From: Symsagittifera roscoffensis
Taxonomy: Eukaryota; Xenacoelomorpha; Acoela; Convolutidae
Length of the DNA stretch: 64,000 nt
Reading direction: 5' to 3'
Assembly: GCF_963678635.1 (NCBI RefSeq)
Contig: NC_087069.1
Coordinates: 2,306,166 to 2,370,165 of the forward strand
The position numbers and the translations under genes are program-made. Under the pieces are notes generated by a model, which saw only the letters and a program-made list of their open reading frames with translations, had not been told where the DNA came from and searched no databases. This document shows positions 37,789 through 53,357 of the stretch, piece after piece; position 1 is the stretch's first letter; each line of letters begins with the position of its first letter.

Positions 37789-38312
37789 AAATAGAACAAT
37801 TATATTCTCCCCCTTCACATCTAATTACTGTCTAACAACCTTAAACGTCAATTCACTATCCAAGTCTTATCAAAGACCCAGAATTAACAGAAATTTTTCA
37901 AAAAACTATCCATTTTAATTAAGCTAAACAGTGAAGAACTTCGGTTACTCATCCTTCACTTGATCCCAATCCTCTTAGATGACATAGGCTAAAACAGTTA
38001 AACTTAGTAATTCATAAACTAGTATCTCACGAACTACTTGCGGTCTAATTATACCTGAACCCTGTGGATCGGTTTACTATTCTCCAACCCTTGATCACAA
38101 ATCACAACCCCTAAGTAAAATTAGGTAGGTCAAATCTTACCTTAGAATTAGTCACGAGAAAGTACAAATCATTCTTCGGAATCGATATGCGCTTTTCTCT
38201 CCAACCCAAATAAACGACCCAAATTAAGCTAACCACAAAAAATTGAAGGAACTAACAGTTAAAGGCATTAGAATCACTTATCCAAATTTTGCATCCATCA
38301 ACCTAAACCTTA

Positions 38313-38745
38313 TGTCAAGAGACAATTTATTAAACAAAAAAACAATCATAATACACAATTGTTTAATTAGTGACGGAAAATACGACCTCGTAATCACACC
38401 ACACAGACAATCAGCAGGATATATAAGAACAAAAAGACAAACACTAAGAAAAAAGATAATAAACAAACAAAAAAATTATTAGGAAAAAATTTTCAAAACG
38501 AAGAAACGCAGTCTAAGAATCAGAAACAACCGCAATACACGAGCTTCACAATTTAAAAGACTTAATAAAAAAAATCATCAGATTGACAACCAAATATATT
38601 TTACTGATTCAGAAACCACGTCACCAGCATCAGTAAAACGCAAACGAAAGCTAAAAAATTGCTACGAAAATAAACAATACGTTTGTACAATTGGAATCAA
38701 CCAATAAGACACATCGAAAATTAGACATTAACAGTAATACAACAC
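38313..38745 (+). pseudogene. ORF1 of element B, decayed
   Basis: MSRDNLLNKKTIIIHNC and the following KYDLVITPHRQSAGYIRTKR match A ORF1. A TAA near 38480 and later shifts break it, but the basic and acidic stretches are still recognisable to about 38740. Confidence 0.6.
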
Positions 38746-38749
38746 AAAA

Positions 38750-41700
38750 ATGATTCGAAATGAAGATAAACTAGAAAGTTCAATATCATTTTTAATGTGA
38801 CCATTAACTGAACCTCGCGGACATATAGAATTTTGCAAGAATTTAATTGCAAACTTATTTGAAAAAGAAGAAAGCCCGTGCAAAAAAGAATTGTCCGATT
38901 TAAAAGTCAAAAGACATCTTCTCGATCACTATATCAAAAGCATAATTAGTCTCACATCACACTATGGAATCTACACAATAGAAATCAGATCACCGAATGC
39001 GTTTCATGACAGATATCTTATTCATTCGGACGATGTCGATATTGAATTTTCAAAAGTGTTTACACAATACATCAAAAACATACAACACCAAAACTCACAA
39101 AGAGCAAACTCGGTATTTACAAACGATGTATTCTCATTTATTTATAGCTATTTATCTATAATAGAATTGATTGAACGTCAAGGCGTTTCACCTACTCCAA
39201 CATCTCGACATACAATTGAACGACAGGAAATACAGATAATTTCAAAATACTTACATGCAATTTGAGAAAATCTAACAAATGATCAAATAACACAAAATGT
39301 TAAATACGATTTAAAAAAATCTTAGCATGGATCATAATCGATTATTTTAGTCATGATATTGATCTTATTGAACAAGCAAGAGAAAATTTTTGACCACAAA
39401 GTACAGATGACGAAACTGTATTAGCAGAACAATCAGACTATGTATGGGTCCCTGAATGGTCTTATGAATTATTTATCAATATATCAACAGATATATCAAG
39501 TCAGGCAATTAGCACTATTTCTATTTAAAAAGATTATGTTGAGGTATATCCACTAACAGTTGAAACAACATCTTTAAACTATGAATCATCTCCCTGAAAG
39601 AACGGGAAATAATAGTTTAACTTCTACATTTATAAATCCTGATAATTTAAACGGAACGAGAAATCTTACACAACAAGATATAAAACCCCATCACATTTTG
39701 TAAACGATGAAATTGTTGAAACAATAACAACAACAGAAGCACAACGAAGCATTTCACCTAATCAACCAAATTTTACAACTCCAAAATTAAAAAATCTACG
39801 CCGACCAAACAATCATACGATCCACAGTAAAACCCTCTGTTGCACAAAAATATTCACAAAATGATTACCAAACGTTTCGACCAGGAACAAAACGATCATA
39901 CAAACAGCACAGAAGTAAATTTGCAGAACACAACTACAATTATGTAAATGGACCAAAATCGACAAAAACTAAAAGAAATACTCAAATATTTGCACAAAGT
40001 CAGAATGTACCACAACCAACCTTGAACTCAGTATATTTTCATGATCAACAACGATCCTCACAAGAACAAAATGGAAACTACCCATTTTTTTCAACAACGT
40101 AAAAATTTTGCAAATTAATAACATATTAAAAATCAACCTCATCATTACGCACAAAATTCTTTTCCATCAGATGATGATGAATACTTTAATCAAAATAATC
40201 AATAAATTTCCTCAAACCAAAGACCTTGTTCTTACAGTATTGATCAACCAGATATTTTTGAATTATATACACGAAATGAACAAATAGGACAACCTGGATA
40301 TAATCCAACTTCTTACAACAACAATTGTCAACTACAAAAACCAGTCAACACACGTTCATACCAACCAACTCAGATGCACAATGAAATTCCATTGCCATAT
40401 TATTTACAACAACACGAAATAACAAAAGCCAACTGACAATTTTTTCTCAAAAGCCACATGCCGCAGAATCATTACAAAAAACTATGAATCCATACCTAAT
40501 GGGTGGATCAATAATGAAATCAATGGTATTCACAGGCACAGATCCTGAATATTCTGTAGAAGATTATCTAAACACAATCACAGCAAATTTAATTTTAAAT
40601 ATAGGACCTGAACTAGTAAACACGCCACTTCATCAAACTTGGATACATAAACGTACAGCTCTAATCCAAACTACCCTTGACGGCGCAGCTCAAAAAATGG
40701 TTTTCAGTTTTACGTACAGAAATAAAATCAGATTAGAAAAGATTCACACAAGAATTCTCCAAAATGTTTGATTCAAAAAGAAACAAACAACATCAAGGCG
40801 TTTTATGCAATGAAAATCGTAGACTACCAAATGAAACAATAAAACAACTTGCAGTAAGAATAGAAACACTAGTCCGAAAAGCATAATCACTTAAAACTCA
40901 TGGTTAAAAAAATACAAAGATGACAGAAATCCTAATGATGACTCTAACACCCTAATTGCGAAAAATAGCAATAAAAAAGATCCTTCCTCAATCCGAGAAC
41001 CAGATTTAGATTTTAGGAAACTAGTAGATAAACTAGAACAAGGAGAAATCACTATGAAACTAGAAGAAACAGAAAAGTTAAAACTACAATATGTAAACAA
41101 CATCCAAACCACTACTTCACAGATAAATCATATCAATGACTCTGATACAGATTTATCCGAAAAAAGCACCAAAATTTTAAACATCTACGAGAAAAACCCA
41201 ACTTTTAAAGGCAAACTATCATTCAAAAAATGGTGTAATCATTGTCGACGATACGGACACAGTATTGCTGAATGCAGACAAAAACAACAAGATAACCAAA
41301 ATAAACCACTAAAATATAGAGAACCCAACAAATCTTTTCATCAATACATGAATAAAGATCAAAATTTACCCAACAAAACATTCATAGTAAAAATAGTTCA
41401 GGAAAACTACTTAGAAATAACTCCAATTACTCTATCTATAATACCAATTATAGAGGACGATCACCATACCAATGATATTCACAAAGTTTCTCACAAAACA
41501 GATCTAGTCGTGTGGTAAAATTCAAACCAACCCAAATTTTCGTTTAATGACAGATCCTATTGAAGTTCTAGAAATAGAAATTATTCAAATAATCGATCTA
41601 GAAACTCTTCATACAATCAATATAGATTTATTCCAACCATAGGAATAGAAATTATTCAAACAATCGAAACCTTAGATATCAAAATAATCGATCACGCGAT

Positions 41701-44700
41701 TATTCTAACAAGAGATCAAAATATAATAATTATCAAAATAGATCACGCAATAATTCACAGAACAAAAGTTCAAGCTATAACAACAGACTAAAACTTTCAA
41801 TCACCACACAGAAATAACACACGTCATCAAATTTCACAACAAAATTATAAGAGTAGTACACCTAAACATCAAAGACAAACAAATCGAGTACAATCTACTG
41901 AAGAAACTTAATCAGACCCCCTGGTATTGACAATAACGAAAGCACAGAATTACAATTAAACCACATCAATTGCGAATTCACAAATGAAGAAATTGATATA
42001 GAAAACACAATTTCAATTAACATGATAAACGTTGAAAATGACAATGCGCCTATTATATATGAACAACCGATATATTCTCACATTTATCAAAACCATGATC
42101 ATTTTTTTTAAAAATTATTATACAAGACCTATCCCAATAATACAAGGAAAAAATACAAAAAATAGTAGAAGAAGTAACAGAAGAAAAACCCACACAATGC
42201 TCAAACACAAATAAATTTTATCAAAACACACCTAAAGAAACACAATTACAAAAAGAAAAAATTGGACATCCCAATCTTTTTAGAAAGTCCAAATTCCAAA
42301 CAATTGTAAACACCAGACCTTGAAATAGATTTTTTAATAGTTTCTGTAGCAGAATCAACTATTGTAGTAAACATTCCCACTTGGAATGTAGTCAAAATTC
42401 TACACCCAAAATTAATACCCTTCAAAACAACAAGTCGACTAGCAACCGCACAAGGATCAACCTTAACAAACTATGGAAAAATCCAACTTTTCCTTGTTCT
42501 CACTCGAACAATGGAACAAAACAAACTCATGAGCAAACCATTTAAACAAACCTTCCATATCACTGATATAAAACACAAAATCATTGAAATACCATTTATT
42601 ACAAAATAAATACAAACAATAAATATCTTAAATAGTAGAATTCAATTAAAAGAGGAAAACACAAGAATGAAAAAACATCTCTTTGACATTTTTTCAAAGA
42701 ATAAACAAACAACCACCACTTTTCGCTAAATTTTACCCCATATACAATCAGGAACGAAAACACTTGAAACCACTATCAGGAAATGTGTATAATTTTTTGA
42801 TCGAACAAGCTCACCAATATGATAAAGAGCAAAACAAACAACATTTTTTTATGTCTGACCTTGAATTCAGACCAATTCACAAGTTTTTCCGTGTAACAAT
42901 TTCATCTATCAAATACATGAAAAACTCAAACTCTGATTTGATTTCTCTACACATATATAACAATTCTCCAAATAAAATAACCTTACCTCTAGGACTCTTA
43001 GATTATTTTGAAACTAACTCAACAATTTCTCCCACAAAAGCAATAGCGTATAGAGTAAATAATGTTTTACAACTATTAGATTTATGTCAATCAACACTTC
43101 TTGATGAAGAATTGTCAATTAAATACATTTTAAGTCTGAAAAACGAATACAGATTATTTCATGAAGACACCCTAATTCAAATCAACATCTCAAATTTCAA
43201 AATACACGGAAGAACAACAAAAGTTTTTAACAGTGTTCAATTTTCAACACTCTCAGATAACACAAAAAGAATTTGAACAATTAGCTGACCTATTATTGAA
43301 ACACCCGAAAGTTTACGCAAGATCAAAATTTGATGTTGGAAAAATAAATTCACCATTATATTTACCCCTAAAACCTGACGCAGTTTTCAAAAAACCACGA
43401 GCAAGTAAAGTCCCAATTCACTTGGAAGATAGAGTTAACCAATTACTTGAAATACTAGAACAATATGAAATCATCTCTCCAGTAAATAAAGAAGAACAGC
43501 CAAAAGATAACACATTCATAAGCCCCGTTATCATCTTAGCAAAAGAATATTCATTAAAAATTGTTATAGATGCAAGATATCTCAATTCACTAATTGATGA
43601 ATCTAAATGTAATTAGCCTATTGAACCAATTCAAATAATTCTCACAAAAATATACGGTAAATACTTTACAACAGCAGATATGAATAGTGCACATAATCAA
43701 ATTCGGCTAGATGAACAATCACGACGATTAACACAATTCGTTATTGGAAACCAACAATACAATTTCAACAGATTATTCTATGGATTTTCCATAGGACCAG
43801 CAGCATTTTCAGAATTTATGAGTAATACTCAATAAAAATGCAATTTGATATTTAGAGGATGTTTTTATGCAATCACAAACAAAAGACAAAATGTTTGCTG
43901 TCATAGAAAAATATCATCAAATTTTACTACAAAAAAAATGAAAGCAGCCCCAGAGAAATCACAATTTTTCCTAACACGAGTAAAAGTTCTTGAACATATT
44001 ATTGAAACAAACACTAAAACTCCATTAAAATCTCGCATAGATGCAATCCAAAAACTCCAACCACCTTCAAAAAAGATTAAAAATTCAAGAACTTTTTGGA
44101 AAATTGAATTTCTTAAGTAACTACGTATACAAAATGCAGCTATACTTAAGACCATTTTACAACATCCTTAGACAGCAAAATAAATTCGAATGGACAACAG
44201 AACATCAAAAGCGATTCAAACAGATAAAAACTCTTCTCACCGAACAGTTATCAAACACTATTTCAGATCCCGGTCAACCATTTTGTGCCATGTGCGACAC
44301 CTCCAATTTTGGCATCGGCGCAGCATTATTACAATCTCACAATAATACAAATAAACTGAACCTCATTTCAGGAAACTCTAGGCTATTCACACAAGCTGAA
44401 CTTAGGCTCTCTACCCTTATGAGAGAATGCACAGCTATAATATATACACTTCCAGAATATGAATTTTTATTACTTGGATCTAAAAATCCAACAGTTTTAT
44501 TTACAGATCATAAACCAAAAATTTTTCTCTTTAAGCAAAAATCAAACCCAAGCCATAGATTTTACAGATTTCAACTTATTTTAACGAAATTTCCAAATTT
44601 ACATATAGTTTGGACAGCAGGAAAAAACCTTGCACTACACGACACTCTCAGTAGAAATACACCACCTGAATTATTAACACGAAAAACAACAGTTGAAAGG

Positions 44701-46835
44701 AAAAACATTTTTCCTTGCAAAAGATGAAACATCACCAAGACTACAGTGCAAATATGCAGTAAAAACCGATATAGACCAATCACAAATAAATAATCTCCAA
44801 CATTTTTCACTATATCTAGATTGCTAAAACATTCATTACGAAGTAGATTTACTAGGAACGTCTACACTCAAACTAATACTATACTTTTCATGGATAAAAA
44901 ACATCACGCACCAAAAACCAATCAAACAAAAATCATATGAAAAAGACCTATTCCCTTCAATAGAAAAATAAAATCTCACAGATAACAAAATTTATCAGGC
45001 CCGCCAAATACTGATTCAAAATATACAATTAACTATGTTTTCAATTTTCACGACCCACTAGATTGGAAATTGAAAACATTTTTCGTCTAAAAAAAAGAAA
45101 AACAACACTCGAACTGTAACAAAAACATCAAAACCTTGACCCAGTCATTAGACAGTTAAAATCTTGTTGGCACAAATATAAAACCAAGCCACTTAAAGCC
45201 GATACAACCATACTAGGAAATAAAACCCTTCTGAGATATTTCAGATAATTTAACAAAATCTCTATCAATGAAAACACAGATATTCTAGAAAACCAAACAC
45301 CTGATATCAAAGTATCCTGCTTACCGTTTAGTATGATGCTTATAGCTTTTCATACCTCACACACCTTACACACTAAAGTACACTCAGGAGCAGAAAAAAA
45401 AACATTTTCAAATTTTACACAAAGTTTTTATTTCCCAACTGCACCAACTTGGATAAAAGTATTATGCAATGATTGCATAACATGTCAATTAAACAAACCA
45501 TACCCAAATCAAAAACAAATCGCAGAAAAACAAGGTTTTAAAGCACAAAGTTTATATTTCAATCACACTATCTCTTTCGATACAAAAGGACCAATATCAA
45601 CATCCTCAGGAGGAAACTCATATATAATGGTAATAAAAGACGCATTCACACACTACGTAGCACTTAACCCAGTACCTCATTGTAATGCTTATTATGCATA
45701 TGCAACACTTTATGAACACTGGATAACAACATTTGGTTTACCCGAAATCTTTGTTACAGACAATGGCACTGAAATTATAAACAACGATATCATTACACTA
45801 TGCCACTTATATAACATTAAACACAAACCACGTACATCTCATGCACCTTGGACTACTGGTTTAGTCGAAGGCATGAACCGTTCACTACAAGAAAATCTTA
45901 GATGTATCATTAACGGAAATGATACACGATATACTGAAAGGTCCACAGATGTAAAATTATTTCCACTGTCTTATAATTCACAGATCACTACCACCCTAGG
46001 ACTATCACCCTATGAAAGGGTTTTCAACCAGAAACCACGGAAACCAATAATACTTACAGCAAATTCTTCAAAATTTGCAATGCACAATGTTATTGCCAAC
46101 CCACTAAAGAATCAATATGTTACAATCTACCACTACATACCCACGATGACGATCATTTTCATCATTCACAAATTTTAAAATTAGCTTCCGGTACACACAC
46201 CAACTGGATTTTAAACAAAGGCAAAAAAAATTGTTACAAAGACAAAATAATAATTCCCAAATAAAATCTCGATTTACCCCAGCTACAAATTTAAAAATTG
46301 GAACGTATGTTTTAATTCCGAAATTTACAACACAAAAAAGAATTTCTAAAAAGTTACAACCACTCCGAAAAAGACCGTATCAAGTAATTGATAAACCCAC
46401 GGATGTAACATACAATTTTACAGACGTAAACAAAAAAGAAATCGTTCAACATCGAAACAATCTTTAATCTTACTACCCAAAAGAGTACGCACTTCGAGAA
46501 CTCACTCAGTTATACTCTTTTACAGGACTTGAAGTTTTTCAAAACAGTTCAGAACAAAATCAAAATCAAAGCACTGATATGCAAACTACCCAAAACAATT
46601 AGATAAAAAAGAAAAAGAATTTCCCAAACAAGCATCAAAAAACGTAGACAACAAAAAGATACCTCAAACAGAAAAAAAACCAAAAATTAGAAGAAAAAAT
46701 TATAGCACAAGATCAAAAAGAAAAATCTCCACATAGAAAATCATCGCGACTTCGTAATCAGCCACGAAAAGATTACAAAACATTCATCCCACATTCTAAA
46801 ATATTAAAGAAAGTAGAATTTCAAAAATCACTTTA
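38750..46835 (+). pseudogene. Gag-Pol of element B, decayed
   Basis: All domains of A are recognisable in order: helical N-terminal domain (38891-39265), capsid (40484-40771), CCHC (CNHCRRYGHSIAEC, about 41233), protease with the Asp of DSGA changed (VSVAES), RT start (43233-43616), RNase H (44041-44727), integrase zinc and core (45333-46178) and C-terminal module (46231-46467, GPY changed to RPY). Dozens of stops and frameshifts are present. At the site of the A nonsense codon B has a serine codon. Confidence 0.85.
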
Positions 46836-47430
46836 AATTCATTGACATTTTCATCTCTTGGACCGAACATTTTCATGGACCAAACATTTTCTCAAAAGTC
46901 ATGCTGAAACTTACTTGAACAAACTAGTTCAAACTCAGCCAATTAGAAGCTTTCCGAATCATCACCTCATTTTCAACACGACTTCATTAGCCGAAAAACA
47001 ACCACACTCAAGCTAATCTAAACTATAACTCAAAAAAGACCTCCAGGTCAAAAATAATCAAACCGCTGAACATTGACTCCTGAAATAAACAAAATCTCAA
47101 TTTTACAGCCCTCCCCTATCAAGTAGAATAAAGATCAACAATATTGTCCCAACATAGACCTCAAAAACCCTCAGGCAAAACATTAAATCAGCCTAAAGAA
47201 CAAAATGGACACAATCATTTAGCCTAAAGTACGAATACCTCTTAGATACCTCCAATCGTCCGATAAATAACAACAAAACCAAAAAGACACTTAGGATTCC
47301 TTCAAACTTTCTCTTCCCAGAAATTGCCGAAATCCAACCCACTTGTTACAAAATCAATAAATAATCCGACCACACTTGAATTTAGCCTCAAAAAACAAAA
47401 AATAGTTCAACGAAGAAATCAATTCTTCAA
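46836..47430 (+). other. Pol-p1 spacer of element B
   Basis: Matches the A spacer, including CCTCCAGGTCAAAAATAA and two AGCCTAAAG copies (near 47190 and 47218). No gene is seen. Confidence 0.5.
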
Positions 47431-47664
47431 ATGGTATTTTCTCAGACAGTTCACAAAATTAATAACATATTCCAAATCTTTTTTCAATTCTTTCCAAATT
47501 TTTCGAATCTTTCATCATTTTCGTATCCGATATTTTAGAAATTTTCATCCTCTCCCTGACATTTTTTTGCAAATTTTTCATCATTTTTTGTTCCCTAGCC
47601 CAAACCTACGTAAATCTCTCCAAAATCCTAGACCACCTCTTCAGATACAATATTATAAATAACT
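47431..47664 (+). pseudogene. p1 of element B, frameshifted
   Basis: Starts MVFSQTVHKI like A and C p1, then remains hydrophobic (Phe/Ser-rich) with frame changes and a stop. Confidence 0.5.
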
Positions 47665-49024
47665 ATCTAATTGTTCCAACATCTATTCAGTAGAACAGAT
47701 GTTTTTCTTCTTTTTATAACATTTTTTCACATTTTGACATCCCTGATAATGACATATTGCAAATGTACAAAAAAAGCTATCGTAGCCTTTGCATTAGCAA
47801 CTATACTTTTAATCCTTTTTATTGAAGAATAATACAGTAAACACAAAATTTCTTCTTCAATATTTTTCAAAAAATTTTCCAAATTTGCTCATCAACAACC
47901 CCCACATCAGTCCCCACCAACAACGTCTCAAGATCCTCCAACAACACCAAAAATTATTTTAAACAAATAACTTTCAGTCATCAACACGCAGATCGTTTCA
48001 AGACAATCCATTCCGTTTGAAGAAAGACACGCACGATTGTCCGAACCACTAGAACCAGTAAATCGTAAAGCACCTCTAAGCGAACCAGTATATAATATAT
48101 ACCCCCCTCTCCAACAAGATCTTAATCTTAATAGAGGGTCAAAACCAAAACACACTCGAAATAAACAGACAAATTATTCATCCAAGCTGAAATAGAAATT
48201 TGCAAAACCCCAGAGTTTAATTCAGCATACCTCATTCACCTACATCAAATCCTATAAACTTTTCTAGCAGTACAATTCAAAGTACCCAACAGACTCCACT
48301 ACAACAAAACACATCGAACATTCCCTCAGATTTTTTAGCTTCAATCCCTTCATCTGAACAAATCAGAGAAAAACCTTTTAACCCCCCAACCACTACAGAA
48401 CATCTTCCCTTTTGGATGACACAAGCTTTCACTCAAGGCGAACCAAATTTAATAAATGATCCAATAGACGTTTCATCATACCCATCTTTGTCACTACCTG
48501 AAACTCTTTCTATTCCCTCAGCACCTTCTTTTACTCACAATTCACAAACACCAATTCCTCCAAATTTCTCAATAAATCTCGACGCCAGATATAGAGAAAA
48601 TTCAACAAATAACATACAACTACGATTAGATTGGAATACATTCGTAGCAACCCCTCCATTATTTGGACAACATCACGAAAGTCATAGATTACACAACTGG
48701 GCACTAAATAGATTAGAAGATCGTCAGGACATTCACAAAGATATTCAAGACCATAATATACAAATACTGAGACTAGACAACTTGACACTAAAATTTGAAA
48801 TCACAGTAAAACTAAATAATATAGTTTATCATCCCTTGCCCCTAGCCCCTTCAGATATAACAGCTCAATCTTTACCTGCCCCGTTTATAACCACAGATGT
48901 AATCTACAAATACGATAGATACAAAAAAAGAAAATGGGATATATCACCTTTTATAACCCATATTCAGGACTATCGTAGACATGTACCATTAAAAAAAATA
49001 ATTTTTCAATTTTTCAGAACCTGA
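47664..49024 (+). pseudogene. p2/p3 of element B, decayed
   Basis: The anchor (CKCTKKAIVAFALATILLIL) continues in the same frame, across one TAA at about 47831, into the Gln/Pro-rich p3 start. This shows p2 and p3 are one gene. The FEERHARLSEPLEPV block and the open C-terminal domain (48416-49024) follow after frameshifts. Confidence 0.65.
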
Positions 49025-51190
49025 TCCCAACAATCCTTCACCCCGAGCAGGACCCCAGGATTTACTAGTCACACACTATGACTGGGAAGAAAATGAACAA
49101 AAAACATTACAAAAATATGCAATAAACCAAGTCACTCAATTGGAATCCGAACCACAATCAATCGAAACAACAAATGTGATAACAATACTTTACTCAAAAG
49201 CCAGAGCTACAACACTAACAGGATATAAATTCACAGCAACATTTTCCGAAAAGAAAGTACATTGTTCACAAGTTTCAAACGGAAATAAAAACAGATTACA
49301 CCATGAATCTTTCTACCAAAGTAACATCGAAAGACTAATGCACATCAACCCTGAAAGACTAAAAATCACATCAAACAAAGGCAAAATCAGAAAACTAGTA
49401 TGTTTTCAAGTTTTTACAGACTCAGCACATCAAGCTGTACTTGAAAAAAACCAAGGTCAATAAAGACTAGATAACAAATTTCCATTTCTCGGAGCACTTC
49501 GAAGTATAACTTATGATCTCCATGATAAAAATTGGATACCACACAATGGAATAAACAATCCCTCAAAAGGTAAAACAGACACAAAAAATAAAGGTTCCAA
49601 GAAATAATGTTTTTTTATTGGAAAAAACAACTTGAAAAAGTACAACTAACACGTGATTTAAAAGATGACTCTATAATTTAACAAGGAACCAGACTTATTT
49701 GCAAAAACGACCAAGGATATTGCGATCCCACTACGCGCACACAAGCAACAAGCGTTTGGTTCCCCGAAGACCCCTGTACCACATTTCAAGTAGCAAAAAT
49801 ACACGCTAGAATGATGAAATTTCACCAAAAAATTTTTATTGAATCAATTCCGTTTGAAGATGTAAATCCTGACCAAATTAGACGTTTTAGAAACATCCAT
49901 AATATAGAGAACAAACTGACACGTTTCCAAACATACCCAGAAACAGAACTTGCATGTAAATACAAAAAAGCACTTTACAAAACACAATATTCAGAAGTTC
50001 TTGTCGAACACGAAGACAGTTTCGACATGAATACAGGAAAAATAATAAAACATCAATGGCTACATCTCGCTCATACACTGACAAAAACTCATGTTTCGGT
50101 AAAATTTCAAAAGAATACAGGAAAAATAGGTGGTAAATTAAAACCACAAGATAAAGAGAGTACACGTTTACAACAACTATCACTCATGAACAACACTCAT
50201 TTTGGCGCAATCCACTATGACATACACTTGGACATGAAATTAGATTACACAATAACTAGAATCTTTCAAGAAATGTCTTTGACAGAACTCGAAACACTTC
50301 ATCAATTATGCGAACATGAACGCACGCAAATTTTACAATCACTTGCACTAGCAGTACTAAAAATCCCTTATGCAGGATATTTAATGTCAGGAAACAGATC
50401 AAATTTTGATGACTACGGTGGAATTATTTTATGATATTATACTTGTACCGAAAAAATATCACTTTTATTTGTTTTTGAAGATAAAAGATTCTATAAAAGA
50501 ATCCCAATGTTCTACAAAAATAGAGTACCTTTTGCTGATACACTCTCCCGCAGAACTTGTTTTTGGGAAACAGCAGTCCCATGTGGATCAGAAAACAGCC
50601 TCAATGTAGTACAATTAGACTCTGACGATTTTAAATACTATCTTTTCACACCAAACCCTACACTCATGCAACCACTCAAAAAATTTTCACCAGAAAGCAT
50701 TAGAGCTATCGCCCGCAATACCAATATCAATCAATTTCCCAATACAAAAAATCGGCATATACTCTAAATCAGACATCCAACATCCCATTCGAATACAACA
50801 ACTTCAAGAATGACTCATTAAAATGGACACAAAACAACGACAATAAATAAACCAAAACCTACTCAAACTTGCAGAAACAGCAGGCTTTTCAGACATATAC
50901 GCACAAGACTATAGTGGATATTTTTTAAGTTAAAAAAGGTTACATTTACTTAAATGACGAAAAATATAGACCACAAGATATATCTCCGATAAATAGTTTT
51001 AGTTTTATAAATTTAAAAAAAAGAACTTCTTGCCTTTCTAGGAAGTTACGCAATGTCTAATTTTCTTGGATTTCTTTCCTCTCTCTTAAAAGGAGTCTAC
51101 AATACATGCGCAACACACACACAAGTAAACAAGCAAGCAAGCGTAGCACGCATACTTTTTGCAGGATTTTTTGGAATATTTTCAACATCT
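48979..51190 (+). pseudogene. Env of element B, decayed
   Basis: It covers the YDC-containing start (the signal peptide is degenerate), the Cys-rich body (49140-49463, 49811-50434, 50507-50767) and the membrane region to 51190. Around 50790-50870 the glycoprotein body and membrane-proximal part are in one frame, unlike A. A deletion after GIFSTS joins it to ORFX. Confidence 0.75.
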
Positions 51191-52493
51191 CCCACTATCT
51201 CCCAATTCAACAACTCCGATATCGAAACACCCGACAAATTTGCCAACTCTGAACCCAGTCCACCTACTTTTTCCCAATCTCCTTTTTAACCTATGCATTC
51301 CCAAATCAAAATTGAACCCCTTTCCCCTCCCTCTCCCATTTCATATGTTACACCCATATATTCCCCTCTAACGAACGAACCATCCGAAAACAACGACCAA
51401 GATCACACAAAAATATCACACGAACTTGATAACTTCATAACACTACAGCAACAATTACAACACCCTCAAACACTAACTATTCACCAACTCTCACGATCTT
51501 TAACATGATCCAACCCATCAACCCCAACCCCCTCTTCAACTTATACACCCTCCCAAAACCCCACTTCCACTTCAACCCCATCCTCTAGTACCAACCGCGC
51601 TTACCCAACCATTAAAAGAAAATTTCCAAATACTCCATTCCCATCTAACCCAGGAACATCCACCACATTTGTCAATCATCCATTTCACACTAATACGAAA
51701 GAATTCCTAAAAATAAGTCTATCCTTTTTACCACAATATACATACTTTCATTCCGACCTCAAAGATGAAAAACCCAATTATGTAAGCGAGCATGTATTAT
51801 ACCCCACACTTTCATGGACATCTCATTACCACTTACTAATCCACTACCACTACCACTATACAACACCCCTTATGATAATGAAGTATGCAGCACCCAACTC
51901 TACCTTCTAACAACAGCACCAACCCCCAAACCAGTTCACGCGAATTGGATACAGACAATCACTAACCAAATTCATTGCACCTAAAGCTAATGATTATTTC
52001 ATCGATTATTACGATCATAACATCATCCGACCAAAAGAAGACATTTGTCTAAACAATGCCCCATTTGCTAGTCCCCAACTATTGAAAAAATTTTCAATAA
52101 AACCTCATACACCTCAAACTTAACATCTTAAACAAAAAAAACGACAACGTCATCTCCGCAGCACTACGTAATATTAATGCTTATGATTCAAACTTTAACA
52201 AATTTAACCACTTTTCACTAACCTTTCATTTCTTTGCACCCAAAGAACGTGATTTGCACTGTTCACACGAAGTCATGTTACGAACTAAACAAACACACAT
52301 GTACACTTATTACAAATTCATTCAAAATCATTACACTCTCAATACACCAGCACGACAACCTCACCATAGATATCAACACATTAACTCTAAATACAAATCA
52401 CCATTTTTTCTTAACTTTACCTATTGTTTTTTAAATGCAGTAAATTATTATATAAATTTTTTTCCGCAAAGCATCAAATCTTCTTACAATTGA
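51190..52493 (+). pseudogene. ORFX of element B, truncated
   Basis: It is fused to env by a deletion that removed the ORFX start. The Pro-rich linker, 'LDNFITLQQQLQHP' segment, and the conserved 'CSHEVMLRTKQTHMYTYYKF' block are present. The last 130 or so residues of A ORFX are missing. Confidence 0.7.
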
Positions 52494-53357
52494 AGATAAA
52501 TTAATAATTTCAACCCCCAAATCAAGCGGTAAAATTTATAAATTTAAAGTAGAAATTGATAAAAATTGTTCATAATTTGCAGAAAGCAGTACTAACCTTT
52601 TTTAAGACGCTTCCTTATAATCTCTCGCCCACAAACTCTATCCAAATTCGCATTGCTTGCCCACAAATAATTTTCAACTTTCACTGATAACAACTCTGAT
52701 AACAACAAGGATAACAAGTTTTAATAAGTCTCAAACTTTCCTTTAACCCAGTTGGAAAGCAATTATATAATAATCCAAACTAACCAACGCAAGCTTACTA
52801 ATCACCACAAAACAAATCCTAACAGCATGACTGAGAAAAAAACCGACGGCACCCAAACTGGATAAACACCGGCTTAGAACTGGTTAATTATTTTTTTGAA
52901 GACTACTTTCAAGTCTGAACACAAAAGAACAAAACACCAAGAAGTCGAAAGATAAACCCAAAACAAACAATTTGATTTTTGAGAAAAAGACAAAACTAAA
53001 CCAACAAAAGAAAACACTAGTAATAAAAAATAGCATGAAAGGTTGAACTAACACACGACCCTCCGAAAAGAGAGCACACAATTATACCCTCACTTCTGGC
53101 CTAACCCACCAGAAGAGGACGTCCTGGGCATGCTCTATAGCTGGCCTCACCCACCGTGCTACATCCACGCTTTTTGACACCCACGACACTATTTTTGATA
53201 AGAGTTACTCAAGTGTGAGTAGCTTTTAAAAGTATCCGAACTAAATAGTAACGCTTTTGCGATAAAAACTAATACAAGATCATAACTAAAACACAATATT
53301 AACGAAGATTTGTATATGTAAATGATATAATGCAGTATATAGGTCACATACAGCCCA
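52494..53357 (+). other. Element B 3' UTR
   Basis: Contains the CTTTCC...GGAAAG hairpin (about 52735) and the conserved GC-richer block with two GGCCT(A/C)ACCCACC copies at about 53098 and 53135. No gene is seen. Confidence 0.5.
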